Assembly: GCA_012976225.1 (NCBI GenBank)
Contig: JAAVVG010000022.1
Coordinates: 186,001-250,000 of the forward strand
Source of the DNA: Golubevia sp. BC0850
Lineage: Eukaryota > Basidiomycota > Exobasidiomycetes > Golubeviales > Golubeviaceae
DNA: 64,000 nt
Direction of reading: 5' to 3'
Part shown: piece after piece, positions 26,069 through 37,152 of the stretch
How the letters are laid out: every line of letters begins with the position of its first letter
How positions within the stretch are numbered: the first letter of the stretch is position 1
Translations under genes and position numbers: made by a program
Notes under the pieces: generated by a model
Database searches by the model: none
The model's input: only the letters and a program-made list of their open reading frames with translations
What the model was told of the DNA's origin: nothing

Positions 26069-28491
26069 ATGTCTTCTTCCAGTCAATGGAAAGGGAAAGG
26101 GAAGGCTAAATCTTCATCGCATCATTCAGAAGAAGCCCTTATCAAGCAATCCGATTCGATAGCCTCAACTACTAGAATTCCAATTTCACTTCAACAATCT
26201 GATCCATCCAAAGGTAAAAGACCACCAAAAACTCTGTCTAAAATTCCAGATAAGAAGTTAAGATCTCAATTATCAAAATCACATTTATCACAACAACGAG
26301 CCAAAGAACATGTGGCTTTAGCTCAAGAATACCTTCATGCACCAAATACGGGTGAAGAATCTGGTTTCTTAGAAACAGAAACTCCATTAGAAAGAACTTT
26401 CAAAGTCACTCAATCTCAAATCAAGTCCGCAGTTTCAATTCAATCTGCAGAGAAATCTTTCAATTTGAATTTGAAAGATTTAGGTCCTTATAGATGCGAT
26501 TATTCTAGAAATGGTAGACATTTACTCATTGGTGGTAGGAAAGGTCATTTAGCTACTTTCGATTGGCAATCTGGTAAATTGGGTTGTGAAATCCAAGTAA
26601 GAGAAACTGTTAGAGATGTTAAATGGTTACATAATCAAGATTACTTCGCTGTGGCTCAGAAGAAATATACTTTTATTTATGATGCTATGGGAACCGAAAT
26701 TCATAGACTTAAGAGCCATTTGGAGGTTCAGAGAATGGAATTCCTACCTTATCATTTCTTGTTGGCTACTGTCGTGAGTTTCAATCATTGCAGCAAGGAG
26801 TCGAGGTGGTGGAGGGGCGGGAGGGGAGAGCAGAAGTGGGTGGCCTTGGGGATGGGAAGAAGTTGCCACTCTGGAAGGAGGTTTGGCTGCCTTCCAGACA
26901 GGAATGAAGTAGACCTCATAGGCAAAGGGGAAATGAAATTGCCTCAGTCAGAGAAGTGACGCCTCATCTCAGAAAGAAAAGACTTGTCCACCCATCTCTT
27001 ACTCTCATCTAACCCTTCCTTCACCCTATCTCCTTTCTCCAGGGTAATTCAGGCTACCTAAAATATCAAGACACCTCCACCGGAACCTTAGTCTCACAAC
27101 ATCGATCAGGTTTAGGAGTTTGTCAAACAATGTGTCAAAACCCCTTAACAGCGATCATTCACCTAGGACACACAAATGGAACCGTTTCTCTCTGGACACC
27201 AAACCTTTCAACTCCAGCTTTATCATTCTTAGCTCATCGAGGACCTTTAACCGGCGTATCAGTAAACGTCTCTTCATCAGGTAAAGAGATCGCAACCTCT
27301 TCTCAAGATGGTAGTATCAAAATCTGGGATTCTAGGAATTTAGGTAAAGGTGCTGTAAAGGAATGGGTGGGAAGGAAACCTGCTAATGAAATCAAATACA
27401 GTCAGAAAGGCTTATTGGGAGTGGCTTGGGGGAATCATGTTAGTGTATATAAGAGTGATTTGGCTGGAAGTCAGGCTGGAGGAACTAGTCAACCGGGTCC
27501 TTATTTATCTAACGGTTTCCCAAAGGGAAGTCCTATCAGTTTGAGTTGGTGTCCTTTCGAAGATGTACTCGGTGCAGCTCATTCTTCTGGTTTTAGTAGT
27601 CTTTTGGTTCCTGGGGCTGGTGAAGCTAGATTCGATTCTTTGGAATTGGATCCTTTCGAAAACAAGAAGGCTAGGAGAGAAAGAGAGGTCAGAGGTTTAC
27701 TTGATAAGGTGAGTTGTCGTTTAATTGGATTTGGATTCTTCATCCCTTCTTTTTCCAGCTCTTTGCGGAGTTCTCTTTCTTTCCTTTCTCTAAACCCAAA
27801 TGTTCTTCTTCTTCTTCCAAATCTCCTGCTACCCTTGTCCTAGATTCAACCTGACATGATCACTCTAGATACCTCAGCTCTTGGAAAACTAAATGTTTCC
27901 TCTTCAAGAGAATCTGGTCCTTCAATCATTGGTTCCCCTTCTGAGGGTTCTGGAATTCCAAAAGCTCAAGATGGCAGACCTTATGCTAGGTTGACTAGAA
28001 TGGAAAGGTTGAGATTGGATGGAAAATCTGATGAAGATGGGTTTGGAATCGGTGAGAATGGGACTTCCAAAGATGGTGAAGATCAAGATGAAATATTACC
28101 TTCTGATTCAGATGATGAATTACCAAATCAAGGAATCGTCAATCCAAATGGTCCAGTAATGGTTAGCGATGGTAAAAAAGAGAAGAAAAAGGCTAGAGGA
28201 AAGAATACTGCTATGAAAAGATATTTGAAGAAACAGAGGAAAAATGTGGTTGATCCTAATACTGTGAGTTTTGGATCTTGCAAGATTTTCTTCAATTCCT
28301 ACTCTTACTCACTTCTGTTCGAATCTCCTTTTTCGTCTCTCGATAAACAGATTGCTATTAGAGAGAAATTGGAGAAATCAAGAAAGGAAACTGAGAAAGC
28401 TGCAAGAGCTTCTAGAGGAGAAATTGAGGTGGAAGAAGATGGAGGCGCTCTCGACATGTTCAAGAGAGGTAGAAAGAGAGCTAGGAATTGA
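26069..28491 (+). CDS. UTP7: U3 snoRNP component Utp7 (WDR46/BING4 family)
   Basis: Exons 26069-26773, 27043-27708, 27844-28263 and 28351-28491 give 643 aa. After a basic N-tail there is SFNLNLKDLGPYRCDYSRNG, then GRHLLIGGRKGHLATFDW and ETVRDVKWLHNQDYFAVAQK, the conserved opening of Utp7 propellers. WD repeats follow (GHTNGTVSLWTPNLSTP, ATSSQDGSIKIWDSRN). The BING4-type C-terminal segment contains FCPFEDVLG-like sequence SWCPFEDVLGAAHSSGFSSL, VPGAGEARFDSLELDPFENK and the basic tail RYLKKQRKNVVD. Utp7 belongs to the small-subunit processome and is needed for 18S rRNA maturation in the nucleolus. Confidence 0.95.
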
Positions 28492-28879
28492 TCTTGTTTG
28501 ATTGTTTGTTTCCGTCGCTACTTCTTATCATATCTCTTTTTCGTTTGTTATTTTTTTTTCTGTAGGTCCTCTCTCTCATTCACTCGATCTTCATCTGCAA
28601 CAATAGAATGTTTCATTTTCATTCGATGTCTTGGCCCATTGTCGATTTTGCTCAAGTTAAACAACACCCTTAGTCTCCAATTCAATTCCGTCAACAACTG
28701 CTGAATCTTCAAAATATCACAAAAAGCCATCGAGAGAGGAGGGGTTGAGCATCGTCACTGCTCAGAAGTGATCGGCTCGAAGTTTCGATTGCTACATGAC
28801 ACGGACGGGTTTATCTCTTACAAACAACGGAATTCAATTAAAAACCAAAGACACCAATTCATTAGGAAACAGCAATTCT
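28492..28879. other. Convergent intergenic region
   Basis: 388 bp between the UTP7 stop and the stop of the mitochondrial Hsp12-like gene. T-rich after UTP7 (a T9 run near 28551). No coding potential recognised. Confidence 0.45.
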
Positions 28880-29460
28880 TCACTTCTTCTCTTTCTTCAT
28901 TCCCAAAGCATTCTTGGCTTTGTCGAATAGAGAATCGAACTTGGCATTGGAGCGCCTGGCGAAAGTCGAAGTGCCTCCAATACTAGAGAAGAAAAGAAAA
29001 CCGGATTCAAAAACTGTTAGTTGAAGAAGTAAGAGAGCAGAAGGGCAGTCAACCAAAACTCACGTTTCGGCCGCCTTTTGAGTTACGGTTTTGAATTCGT
29101 CTCTTTTCAGAGCTGATGCTGCAGACTGTATAAATATAAGAAGAAGGAATTTGAAGATTCGTAGAGGTTTGAGAGGTATCAGAAAGGGCATTCAGTATAA
29201 AAAGGCCTTGAACTGAGCATCTCAATTCCTTCTACTCTGTTCTTTTGAATGAACCATGAATGAAGTAGACTCACATCCATCGCCTTTTTACCTTGATCTT
29301 GAATGGACTTCTTGGGATCGAAGGAAGAGTCTGACTTCAAATTTTCAGAACCACATTTGTTTCCATTGAAAAAGCTCTTGCTGGTAGAGAAAGAAGCGTT
29401 GAGGATTGGTTGACGAGACAGAGTGAAAATTCTGATGGAAGGACGTAAAGGAGAGGTCAT
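28880..29460 (-). CDS. Hsp12/Hsp9-like small protein with a predicted mitochondrial presequence
   Basis: Exons 29460-29275, 29125-29064 and 28982-28880 give 116 aa. The first ~35 residues (MTSPLRPSIRIFTLSRQPIL, then NASFSTSKSFF) are rich in Arg, Ser and hydrophobics with no acids, a typical mitochondrial targeting sequence. The rest is hydrophilic and helical: KKSIQDQGKKAMD, SAASALKRDEFKTVTQKAAE and LFDKAKNALGMKK. The last motif and the middle exon match the adjacent Hsp12-like gene (LDKAKDAVGMNK; SVASSVQPEGQKSTGQQATD). Both the 62-nt middle exon and its phases (0 and 2) are identical in the two genes, so they are paralogues. Role inferred: membrane- or stress-protective protein of mitochondria. 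Localisation is a prediction. Confidence 0.78.
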
Positions 29461-29710
29461 TTTGACTGAAGGTCAAGACGATCTGATTGAGGTTGTGTAG
29501 GAAGAGAAAGAAGGCGAGAGAAGGAAGAATGACATCACGGAGGATAACAGGTGGAGAAAGACCCCTAAACCCCTCGCGAGAAACTATTTAAGAAAGGACC
29601 TCTCTTCTTTCTCTCCTCCTTTCCTACACTCTTTCATCCCATCCACAAATTCACTTCAACCCACCAAACACTCAATCACACTTCAACAACTCAACTTCAT
29701 CAATCTCATC
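29461..29710. promoter_or_regulatory. Bidirectional promoter between the two Hsp12-like genes, with two STRE-type motifs
   Basis: The 250 bp between the two start codons must serve both genes. It contains two CCCCT stress-response-element cores (29562-29566 and 29570-29574, 8 bp apart), a TGACATCA sequence resembling a CRE/ATF site (29530-29537), and a TATA-like ctatttaag near 29584-29592 placed for the plus-strand gene. From about 29600 to 29710 the sequence is C/T/A-rich, as in fungal 5' UTRs. STREs bind Msn2/4-type factors in ascomycete yeasts; which factor would act here is unknown. Confidence 0.55.
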
Positions 29711-30247
29711 ATGACTGGTGAGTATTCCCCTTTCTCTTCGTTCTCAACTTCCCCATCCGCTCATCGATCAACTCGCTCTCTCACCCTCTTCATTCTTCTC
29801 TTTCATCTCACAGACGCCGGAAGACAATCTGCTACTGACAAGGCCACCTCTGCCATGAAGCCTGATTCCGAGAAGGGAATCATGGAGAAGGGAAAGGAAG
29901 GATTGGACGTGAGTGTTTTGTTTTCGAGTCGTCGGTCCGTGCTCAAAGTTACCTTCCCTTCTTCTTACTGACTTTCATACTCATCTTCTGTTCTAACATT
30001 CTCTGATAGTCTGTCGCCTCCTCCGTCCAACCTGAAGGTCAAAAGTCTACTGGTCAACAAGCCACTGACGCGTGAGTTGTCGACTCCTCGTCTCCTTACG
30101 GGTCCAGACTCCACTGCCTTTCACTGACCCTTCTTCCCTCTTCTTCTTAACACCATCTTAACATCTCACAGTGTCTCTGGTAGCTCCAACGAGAACTCAG
30201 GATCCATGCTCGACAAAGCCAAGGACGCCGTCGGAATGAACAAGTGA
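29711..30247 (+). CDS. HSP12: Heat-shock protein Hsp12/Hsp9-like
   Basis: Exons 29711-29717, 29814-29908, 30010-30071 and 30172-30247 give 79 aa. The first coding exon is only 7 nt (ATGACTG), so the start MTDAGRQSATDKATSAMKPD is assembled by splicing, matching the M-S/T-D-A-G-R opening of Hsp12/Hsp9 proteins. Further motifs: KGIMEKGKEGLD, VQPEGQKSTGQQATDAVSG and the C-terminal LDKAKDAVGMNK. Hsp12 is an intrinsically disordered protein that folds into helices on membranes and stabilises them in stationary phase, heat and osmotic stress. The upstream STRE-like motifs support stress regulation. Adjacent divergent paralogue has a mitochondrial presequence. Confidence 0.92.
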
Positions 30248-30885
30248 TTCTCGTCGCTTCCTTCGTTCTCGTCGTTTCCAAGTCCCGAACCTGCGATTCG
30301 ACTTTGTTTACCATCTCGACTCTGCATATTTCAACTTCTTTGGGAACCTAGTTGCATCGATGCCACTTGATCCGCTTCTCATGGCGTCGAGTAGTCACGT
30401 TTAAAACAGATGACCTTTTACAAACCCTCCGACCTTTTTGATTTTCCATATGCTTGTAAAAATCGCAGTCTCAACTAGTAAAAGTTTCAATTCTCTTCCA
30501 TCAAACCTTTGGAGTGGCGTCCTGCCGAGAGCTGACACTCAAATCTTAGCCAGAGCGTTGAATTTTTCAGATGGTGTTTCTTCTTGGCCCATGTCTCCTC
30601 AACTTGATGGCTTGACTAGGTCAGGAATAAGAGGATAAGGTGAAAGGTTTCGAACGTCGCCAATCTTTGACGGTTCGCCTTCCCGTGACTTCGAACGTTC
30701 GAACTCTTTCTCACTCAAAATCATTCTCAGTCTCTCTTTTTTCTATACATCTCTAGCTTAGACCGCACTGGAAGAAGCATCTTACAGATTCTTTCTATTC
30801 AAAGGCCCAGTAAGACACTCAAAAAATACAGCCCATCTCTTCAGACAGAGGAAAGGACCTTACACCAGAACCTTGCGAGAACTCA
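30248..30885. other. Intergenic, no gene seen
   Basis: 638 bp holding the 3' UTR of the Hsp12-like gene and the 3' flank of a decayed minus-strand locus. A short ATG-initiated frame on the minus strand stops after about 17 codons. Nothing else supported. Confidence 0.45.
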
Positions 30886-32220
30886 TCAAGCTGACCTGCT
30901 GCTTTCTTGCGTTTCCGATTGTGACAGCACCCACTCCTCTGTAGCTACGTCGCTTCTTTGGTCCGGATACAGAGGATCGAGGAAGTTTTGTGGCTGTATG
31001 AAAGGGGGCTTTCAGGAAAGGTGAGGAGAGAAATCAAAATCTTAAGATTGTTGAGTGGGCTCAAAACTCACAATTTCAACCCCTGAATGCTGCTGCTGCT
31101 GGGCGTTTTGTTGCAGCTCCAACTTGTTTTCCCTCATCAAACTCAGAAGCTTTGGAGAGTCAAGAGTCAATTGAAGGTCAGCAACGGTGGGCACTGGCGC
31201 ACTTTCTTTGTTCTGTCAATTGACTCACTTCTTCTTGGTTTTTCTTCCTGAGCTCCACATCTTTCAGCTCCAATTCCAAAGCTGCTTTTGCTTCTCCTTT
31301 AGACCTGAAGACAATTCTACGAATGTCTCCTTCTTCAGGTCACTCCTAATTGATGCTGGCAAATTCTTGGAGAGTTAAGTCCTGTAGTCTTTTCCATTGT
31401 GATTTTGGTCCAAGATCGTAGCAGTCTAGATTGCCCGAAGCTACGTAAAGATCGTAAGGACGTCGATCCCAATTTCTCCAACAGAGACTGGAAAAGTGGG
31501 AAAAGGACATAATGCTCGACTTGAGAAGCTTTTCGAGATAGATCAAACAGTCGTCTGATTGAATGTTCGAGAAGCAAATGATTCGATCCTTTGGATTGGC
31601 ACTTCTTGATCCTCCTTCGATGAAGATGACGGAGGCTTCAGGTCTGCCGTAGCGGCATCCGAAATCATTGTGAGACAATCTTAGGCCTGATTTGCCTGTG
31701 TGGTTGAAGAGGAAGAGGTGTTCAGTGTCAACATCAAAAATGAACATGCCGCCTTTCTCACTCACCAACCATCACATCCCATCTTACTTTGGCTCTAACA
31801 AGCCAAGTGTGTTCGACCAAAGAGTCTTTCCATTGGCCTCTGTATTTATTTTCTGCCAGAATGCCTAAATATTGGAATGGAGCTGATACCAAATCGTCGG
31901 AAGGAAGGAGCACCTCAAAGATCAAGTTTGCAAGCCTCTCATCGTTGCAAAGAAGACTAACTTCTGCAAACTTGAGACTCAAGAAATAATTTTGGTCTAA
32001 TAAAGGCTTCCTTTCTGAAGCCTCGAAGCCACAATGACCTCTGTTCGTGATTGAGTCTCCTACTGTCAACTCAATCTTGAGGTTCGATATTTGTTCCAGG
32101 TGCTTTGAAGCTCTTCCGCAGTTGCGAGATAGATCATGATGCAAGAGAACTAAAGGTTGGAGTTCGAGTTGAGGTTGGGGTGGGTGAAGAGTCAGGAGAT
32201 GAAACAAGGGGGAAAGACAT
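30886..32220 (-). pseudogene. Decayed multi-exon gene of unknown family
   Basis: On the minus strand an ATG at 32220 opens a natural-looking S/T/P-rich N-terminus that stops after 28 codons. A different frame then continues with protein-like sequence (LKIELTVGDSITNRGHCGFE; WDVMVGKSGLRLSHNDF across a clean intron, 31757 down to about 31695) to a TAG at 31346-31348 and a TGA two codons later. The same frame goes on with a charged, coiled-coil-like stretch (LELELKDVELRKKNQEE), a GTGAGT donor, a glutamine-rich exon in a frame that needs a shift, a further intron, and a last exon ending at 30886. Two frame changes and two in-frame stops suggest a dead host gene; unusual splicing is the alternative. 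The family is not recognised. Confidence 0.5.
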
Positions 32221-32513
32221 TTTAAGGTCAATTCGACGACGCATGCGCAGACCTATACGCAGGGCAATCAGACCCTCTCTTCAAACCCTCTCTCTTTGAT
32301 TCCGGTTCAGAATAGACTTTCTCAGGTTTCTGATCCACTTCATTTGTCTAATAGAAGTACCATTTTCTCAGGCATCAAGACGTGATGACTTTCTACGTTT
32401 TGTTGCTATGAACAATTTTCGACTTCGACACAGAAAGACAGATGAGATTGACGGACAAATAGATTTACAGAAAAAGCGGGAGAACTAAAGAGAGAAGGTA
32501 AAACAAAAAAGAC

Positions 32514-35500
32514 TTATCTTAGTCTACTCGTGTTTGAAGCAGTTCGATTTGAGCTGACTCTACGTTTGACGGCCGCAACTAGAGAGCTATCAGCAATTTC
32601 CTCCAGCATAGTCTCTTCATCAACAGCTTTGTTGTTACGAAGTTTTCTGAAGAAGATACAGGGAAAGAGCAAAGTAACGTCAGTATTCAAAAATTCTCTC
32701 TCCCTTCAATATCCGATTCTACAGACTCACCTCTTCTTCTTATCCTTAGTCACCTCCTCAATAAGACTGACATCACTTGGATCATCCTCAACTTGAAGTC
32801 TCTCCTTCAAAGCATTGGCAGAACTAGCTTTCCTAGTACTCTTCTTCTCCTTAGTACTAGAAACCTTTGAATTGGCAATAGCAGCTGCATTTCTAGTAGA
32901 TCTAGATTTCTTAATCGTACCAGCTAGCTCTTCTTCTTTACCGTCAGCTCGAGAAGAAGGTTGAGATTTCTGACGAGTGTTTCTTGAAGATCTTTGTTTT
33001 GGAGTAGCTTCTACTTCATCGACGTTGGCTGAAGAAGAACGATCTGCTCTGACACCTCTGGTTGTACGAGTAGAAGCTCTAGTTGGAAGAGGAGTTGGAG
33101 TTTCTTCACTTTCTACGACTGGAGGTTCTGAAGATTCTGTGATGACTTCTTCTTCTTCTTCTTCTTCTTCTTCATTCTCCTCCTCTCCTGAGAACTCAGA
33201 TTCTGCATCTTGAGATCCTTCTTCACTTTCGGACTGGGAGACTTCGTGAGAAGAAGACTCTTCCTCCTCTTCATCTTCATCCTCGTCTTCCGAATGTTCG
33301 GATTCGGATGAAGCTTCTTCTTTGCTGACGTCTCCTTCTGCAGAGAGACGAGCTGCTCTTCTAGCAGAAGAGGTGTTGACAGCGCTAGATCTTCCAGGAC
33401 GAAGAATTACATCTGAAGAGTCTGCTGGATCGTCGGAGCTTGATGAAGCTAGAGGGTGTTTTTTGCCGAGGGCCTCACTCGGAGAAGTAGAATGTGAAGC
33501 TCCGTTGATGACTAGATCACTCAACCTCAGAGGCGAGGATGGCATTCCAAGCTGTGAAAGAGGAGGAAAGGTTCCTGTCAGGTCTCCAGAGACGAGGTCT
33601 TCATACTTTGTTTGCTCAACTCACCAAGCTTTGCTGGACTTCTTGATCATCTTCTTCACCACTCTCTTCCTCTTCTTCCTCACCCTCTTCTTCCAACGAT
33701 TCAGGAGCGACTCGAGGAGTTCTTTGAGAATGATTGAACTTGGAAAGCAAATCTAACTTGCGATTGGCCAGTAGCTCGTGTTGTTCAGCCTGAGGTTCGA
33801 AAGTAAAAGTAACCAAGAGTCAGATTTGAGCTTTGGTTCAATCGAATCAACTGGTCAGAAGGAAAGAGAAGATACTCACATCATTCAAAGCTCTTTGATT
33901 GTACATTCTCTCCATCTCTTGAAGGTGCTCATCCATTTCATCAGCCATCTCATCTCTGACTTCCGCTTCTATCATGGAGCATCTCATCTGAGCTTCAAAT
34001 AGCTGAAAGAGAAAGAGTGTTTAGGGAAAGCAGCGAGGTCAGTTTCAAGTTATCAATAATCGTACCATCTTCCGAAGCTGAAACTCACCTGCTGACGAAG
34101 TTCTTCATGTTTTTGAACCAAGTACTGAACGAAAGGATCAGTCTCATCTTCATCGTCTTCACCATCACTAACTTCAATAATAGTGATATCACTTTCCTTA
34201 GCCTTAACCCCATCACCTTCAGTTTCAACTTGATTGTCACTGTTCCCATCCTTTCTCTTGATTTCCCCAACTTTACTTTTCTGACCATTCTTAACCTCAT
34301 TAGGACTATTGAAGATACTTCTAACATTGGTCCTCTCTTTCTTAACCGGAGAAGCCAAAGACCTATTCTTTCCAATAGTGGCAGTAGTTCCAACTTCCTG
34401 AGCTACAGCGCTAAACTTGAGAACATGAGAATTTTCATCGAAACCAGTATCCCAAGGATTAACGTTAACGATCATAACAGCTCTACCAGCTTCATCTCCA
34501 AGGAAGAAAGACTGGAAAAGAGTGGTCAATTTTGAATGACTGAAGGGAACTACTTCAGGTCTACTGCCTTTTAATGATTGAATAGTAGCCATAGGGTTCG
34601 ATAAACCATTTTCATTCAAAGTAGGTGCGAGAGCATTTACAGCCTTCTGTTGATTTTGTCTCAAAACCAAAAGACATTGACCTAAACACATTAAACTCTT
34701 GTTGATATTTCCAGCTTCTTTCAATCTATCATTTGACGAGAATTCTCCTCCATTGATTCCAGTTCCAGTATTTGAAACTCTTTCGCTTCCAGCTAAATCC
34801 ACGATATTCAATCTTGAAGTTGAACAAGACAAACCAATACTTTCGTCCGGATTCTTAGAATTGTGTTCTCTGATCAGTTTGATAGTAAAGATTCCATGAG
34901 ATCTAGAAGAAGCTCTATTAGCCATAGTTCCGAAGACTGCTCTATTCTCTTGACCTCTTTGTAAAAGTTCTTGGGCTTCCGCTGTAGATCTGACTCTGAT
35001 CTCTCGAAGTCCAGAAACGTATTTCCCATCTGAATCTGGATCTTTCTTCAAGCTAAGAGCATTTCTTTGAAGAGTGATTCCTTTGTCTGCATTGAAGTTA
35101 CTTGAAGTCCCTCCATTTCTAGCTGCTAAACTCCAGTTGGAAGTGGTAGAACGAGTCATTCCTCCGATAGTTCCTTTACTTGGAATCGTTTCCGGTGCGA
35201 CGTCCAACAAGTCAAAGAACTTCTCGTTGTAGACTTCGACGTAAGAGACCCAGACACTATAACGTAGATTACGATCTACTTTGAGAATAGTTGCATCTTT
35301 AATGTGAGGAAGAGAGGTTGAAGCAGATGGTTGACGAGTCTTGAGAGAAGGGAAGACTCTTGAAGAAGAGGAAGTTAGACGTTCAGAGATTCCAGGTAGA
35401 GAGAATGGGTTAAGATTTCCATTTCCTTCCACTGAACATTCTTCTTCTGGAGCAGTTTCAACTCCGATCAATCCAGTTGGACGGATCTGTCGACAGAGGT

Positions 35501-36942
35501 GAGAAGAAGGTCAGGAAACTTGAACCACAATTTGCCACGTCTCTTCCTCTTCAGACTCACCTCACTCTCACTTCCCAGTCCTTCAATACTATTAAACACA
35601 GTATCTAAAGCTCTAGGTAAGATTCCTTCCTTATCTTCACCTCTTTCACCCTGGACTGTATAACTTTTCCCGCTGTTTGTAACTCCATAAGTGAAGACCA
35701 GACCAGATCTTCCGTCCAATAGATCCTTGACCATCGGTAGGGTAGTATGTTTGAAGAAAGCCGGCTGAGAGTTTGGATCCTCTAAAGGATCTAGAGGTTT
35801 CAGATCAGAGGTCTCGGAGGAGCTCGAAGAGAAGTTTGAGGGGTAGAAGACCTTTGTGAAAGAGTATTTGGTGGAAGGACCTTGAGGACGAGAACGTGAA
35901 CGAGCTGAGGCGGCATTAGAGTTCTGGATGAAAGGAAAGAGGTAAAAAAAATTAGAAGGAGGAAGGGGGCAAAGTATTGAAGACGAGAGGGTCACTCACA
36001 AATTCGGGAGGACTCATGATGATGTCAGTCTCGTTGAGAATCTGGATGGAAGACTCCGCTTGAGTTTGTTTGCCACCTGGTTGAGCTGGTTTGATACGGA
36101 GGAAGGCCTAAAGGAGGGAATGGAGAGGAAGGACAGGGTGAGCCATGGAGCAACCCTACCAACCGAATGCAGCATGGTGATCTGGAGGCTCTTCCCAATT
36201 TCCTACTCCTAGAAGATTCTGACCTATCCCGATTCTATCCCGATTCATCTGAACCATCTACCAGCCACTCTGCCGTCTGTGTCTCTCAATGGAAGTAGTG
36301 CACTCGACTCACCTTGATAGGTTCATTATCCAACCAAACCTCTTCACTCTTAGTCTTATTCTTATTGACCACCGGATTTAATCCTTTGTAAATTGAAGCT
36401 TTATTGTTATTGACATTGATCTGATTTGATTTTGAAGGGGAATCTCTCATAGCGGTAAGTTTTGCATTGGCAAGTTTCAATCTTTGAGTTGTAGAAGTGG
36501 AAGATGCAAGATTCGAGTTAATCAACTTTCTACCATTAGGTGTGAAATGATTAGAATTCGAAGTAGCTGAACTCAGAGAATTGACAGAATTGAATCTTGA
36601 TCTGGGTCGGGGTTGAGCTGATGCAGAAGCACTAGTACTGGTAGATGAAGGTGGAAGTTGCCTTGAAGATGAAGGAGTGTTTGATAAAGTTGAAGTTCTC
36701 TTAGCAGCTGTCTTTGATGGATTCAAATTGGTTGATGATATCGTTGTTGATGCCATCGAAGATCTTGCACTTGGTGTATGAGATAAGTTGGCTAACTGAG
36801 ATGCTCGGTTCGAGAGGGGAGTGGGAGTGTTGGTGCTAGCTGGATTGGAACTGATCGACGTATTCGCCTTCAAGCTCTGACTATTGTTGCTGTTACGATT
36901 TGGATTGCTTGATCCGCCTTTTGAACTTGGAGTTAACACCAT
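32514..36942 (-). CDS. Kinesin-6 family motor (KIF20/KIF23/Klp9-like)
   Basis: Eight exons (36942-36313, 36107-36000, 35923-35561, 35486-34089, 34002-33880, 33789-33625, 33551-32731, 32646-32514) give 1246 aa. A Ser/Asn/Thr-rich N-extension of about 205 aa precedes the motor. P-loop GVTNSGKS is at residues 326-333, switch I NRASSRSH, switch II DLAGSER, and GILPRALDTVFNSI is the kinesin-6 version of the alpha2 region. A long insert of some 70 residues follows it (loop 6, as in kinesin-6). The end of the motor is VVPFSHSKLTTLFQSFFL. Then come short coiled coils (EAQMRCSMIEAEVRDEMADE) and a long acidic and basic tail. Kinesin-6 motors bundle antiparallel midzone microtubules in anaphase and cytokinesis. 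Exon phases join cleanly through the tail. Confidence 0.92.
33157..33184. repeat. GAA/TTC microsatellite coding for poly-glutamate
   Basis: A (TTC)n run on the plus strand within exon 7 of the kinesin gene encodes a continuous glutamate run in the acidic tail. The run stays in frame, so length changes would alter only the number of glutamates. Confidence 0.8.
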
Positions 36943-37152
36943 CTTGATCTTGGGATGGGGATTTGTGGAAAGACTGTGTTGGTTTCTATCCTCTCCCTCT
37001 CTCTCGACTATAGTACGCGTCAGTCACATGGGCCACCACGGATCACTTCTTTTCTTTTCGAAATCATTGTTATTAAACAAAGAGCGTATTGCAAATGTGC
37101 ATATAGTAAACAGGCCCAAGAAACAATAATGAGAGGACATTTGACACAGCTC

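Noticed and set aside
31202-31240. An apparent 16-nt intron (GTGAGT...ACAG) that would keep the frame in the decayed locus
   Set aside because: Far too short for splicing when all supported introns here are about 65 nt or longer; a frame change in a dead gene is simpler.
33322-33756. Plus-strand frame opposite the kinesin tail
   Set aside because: Complement of an acidic/basic low-complexity tail; no signals of its own.
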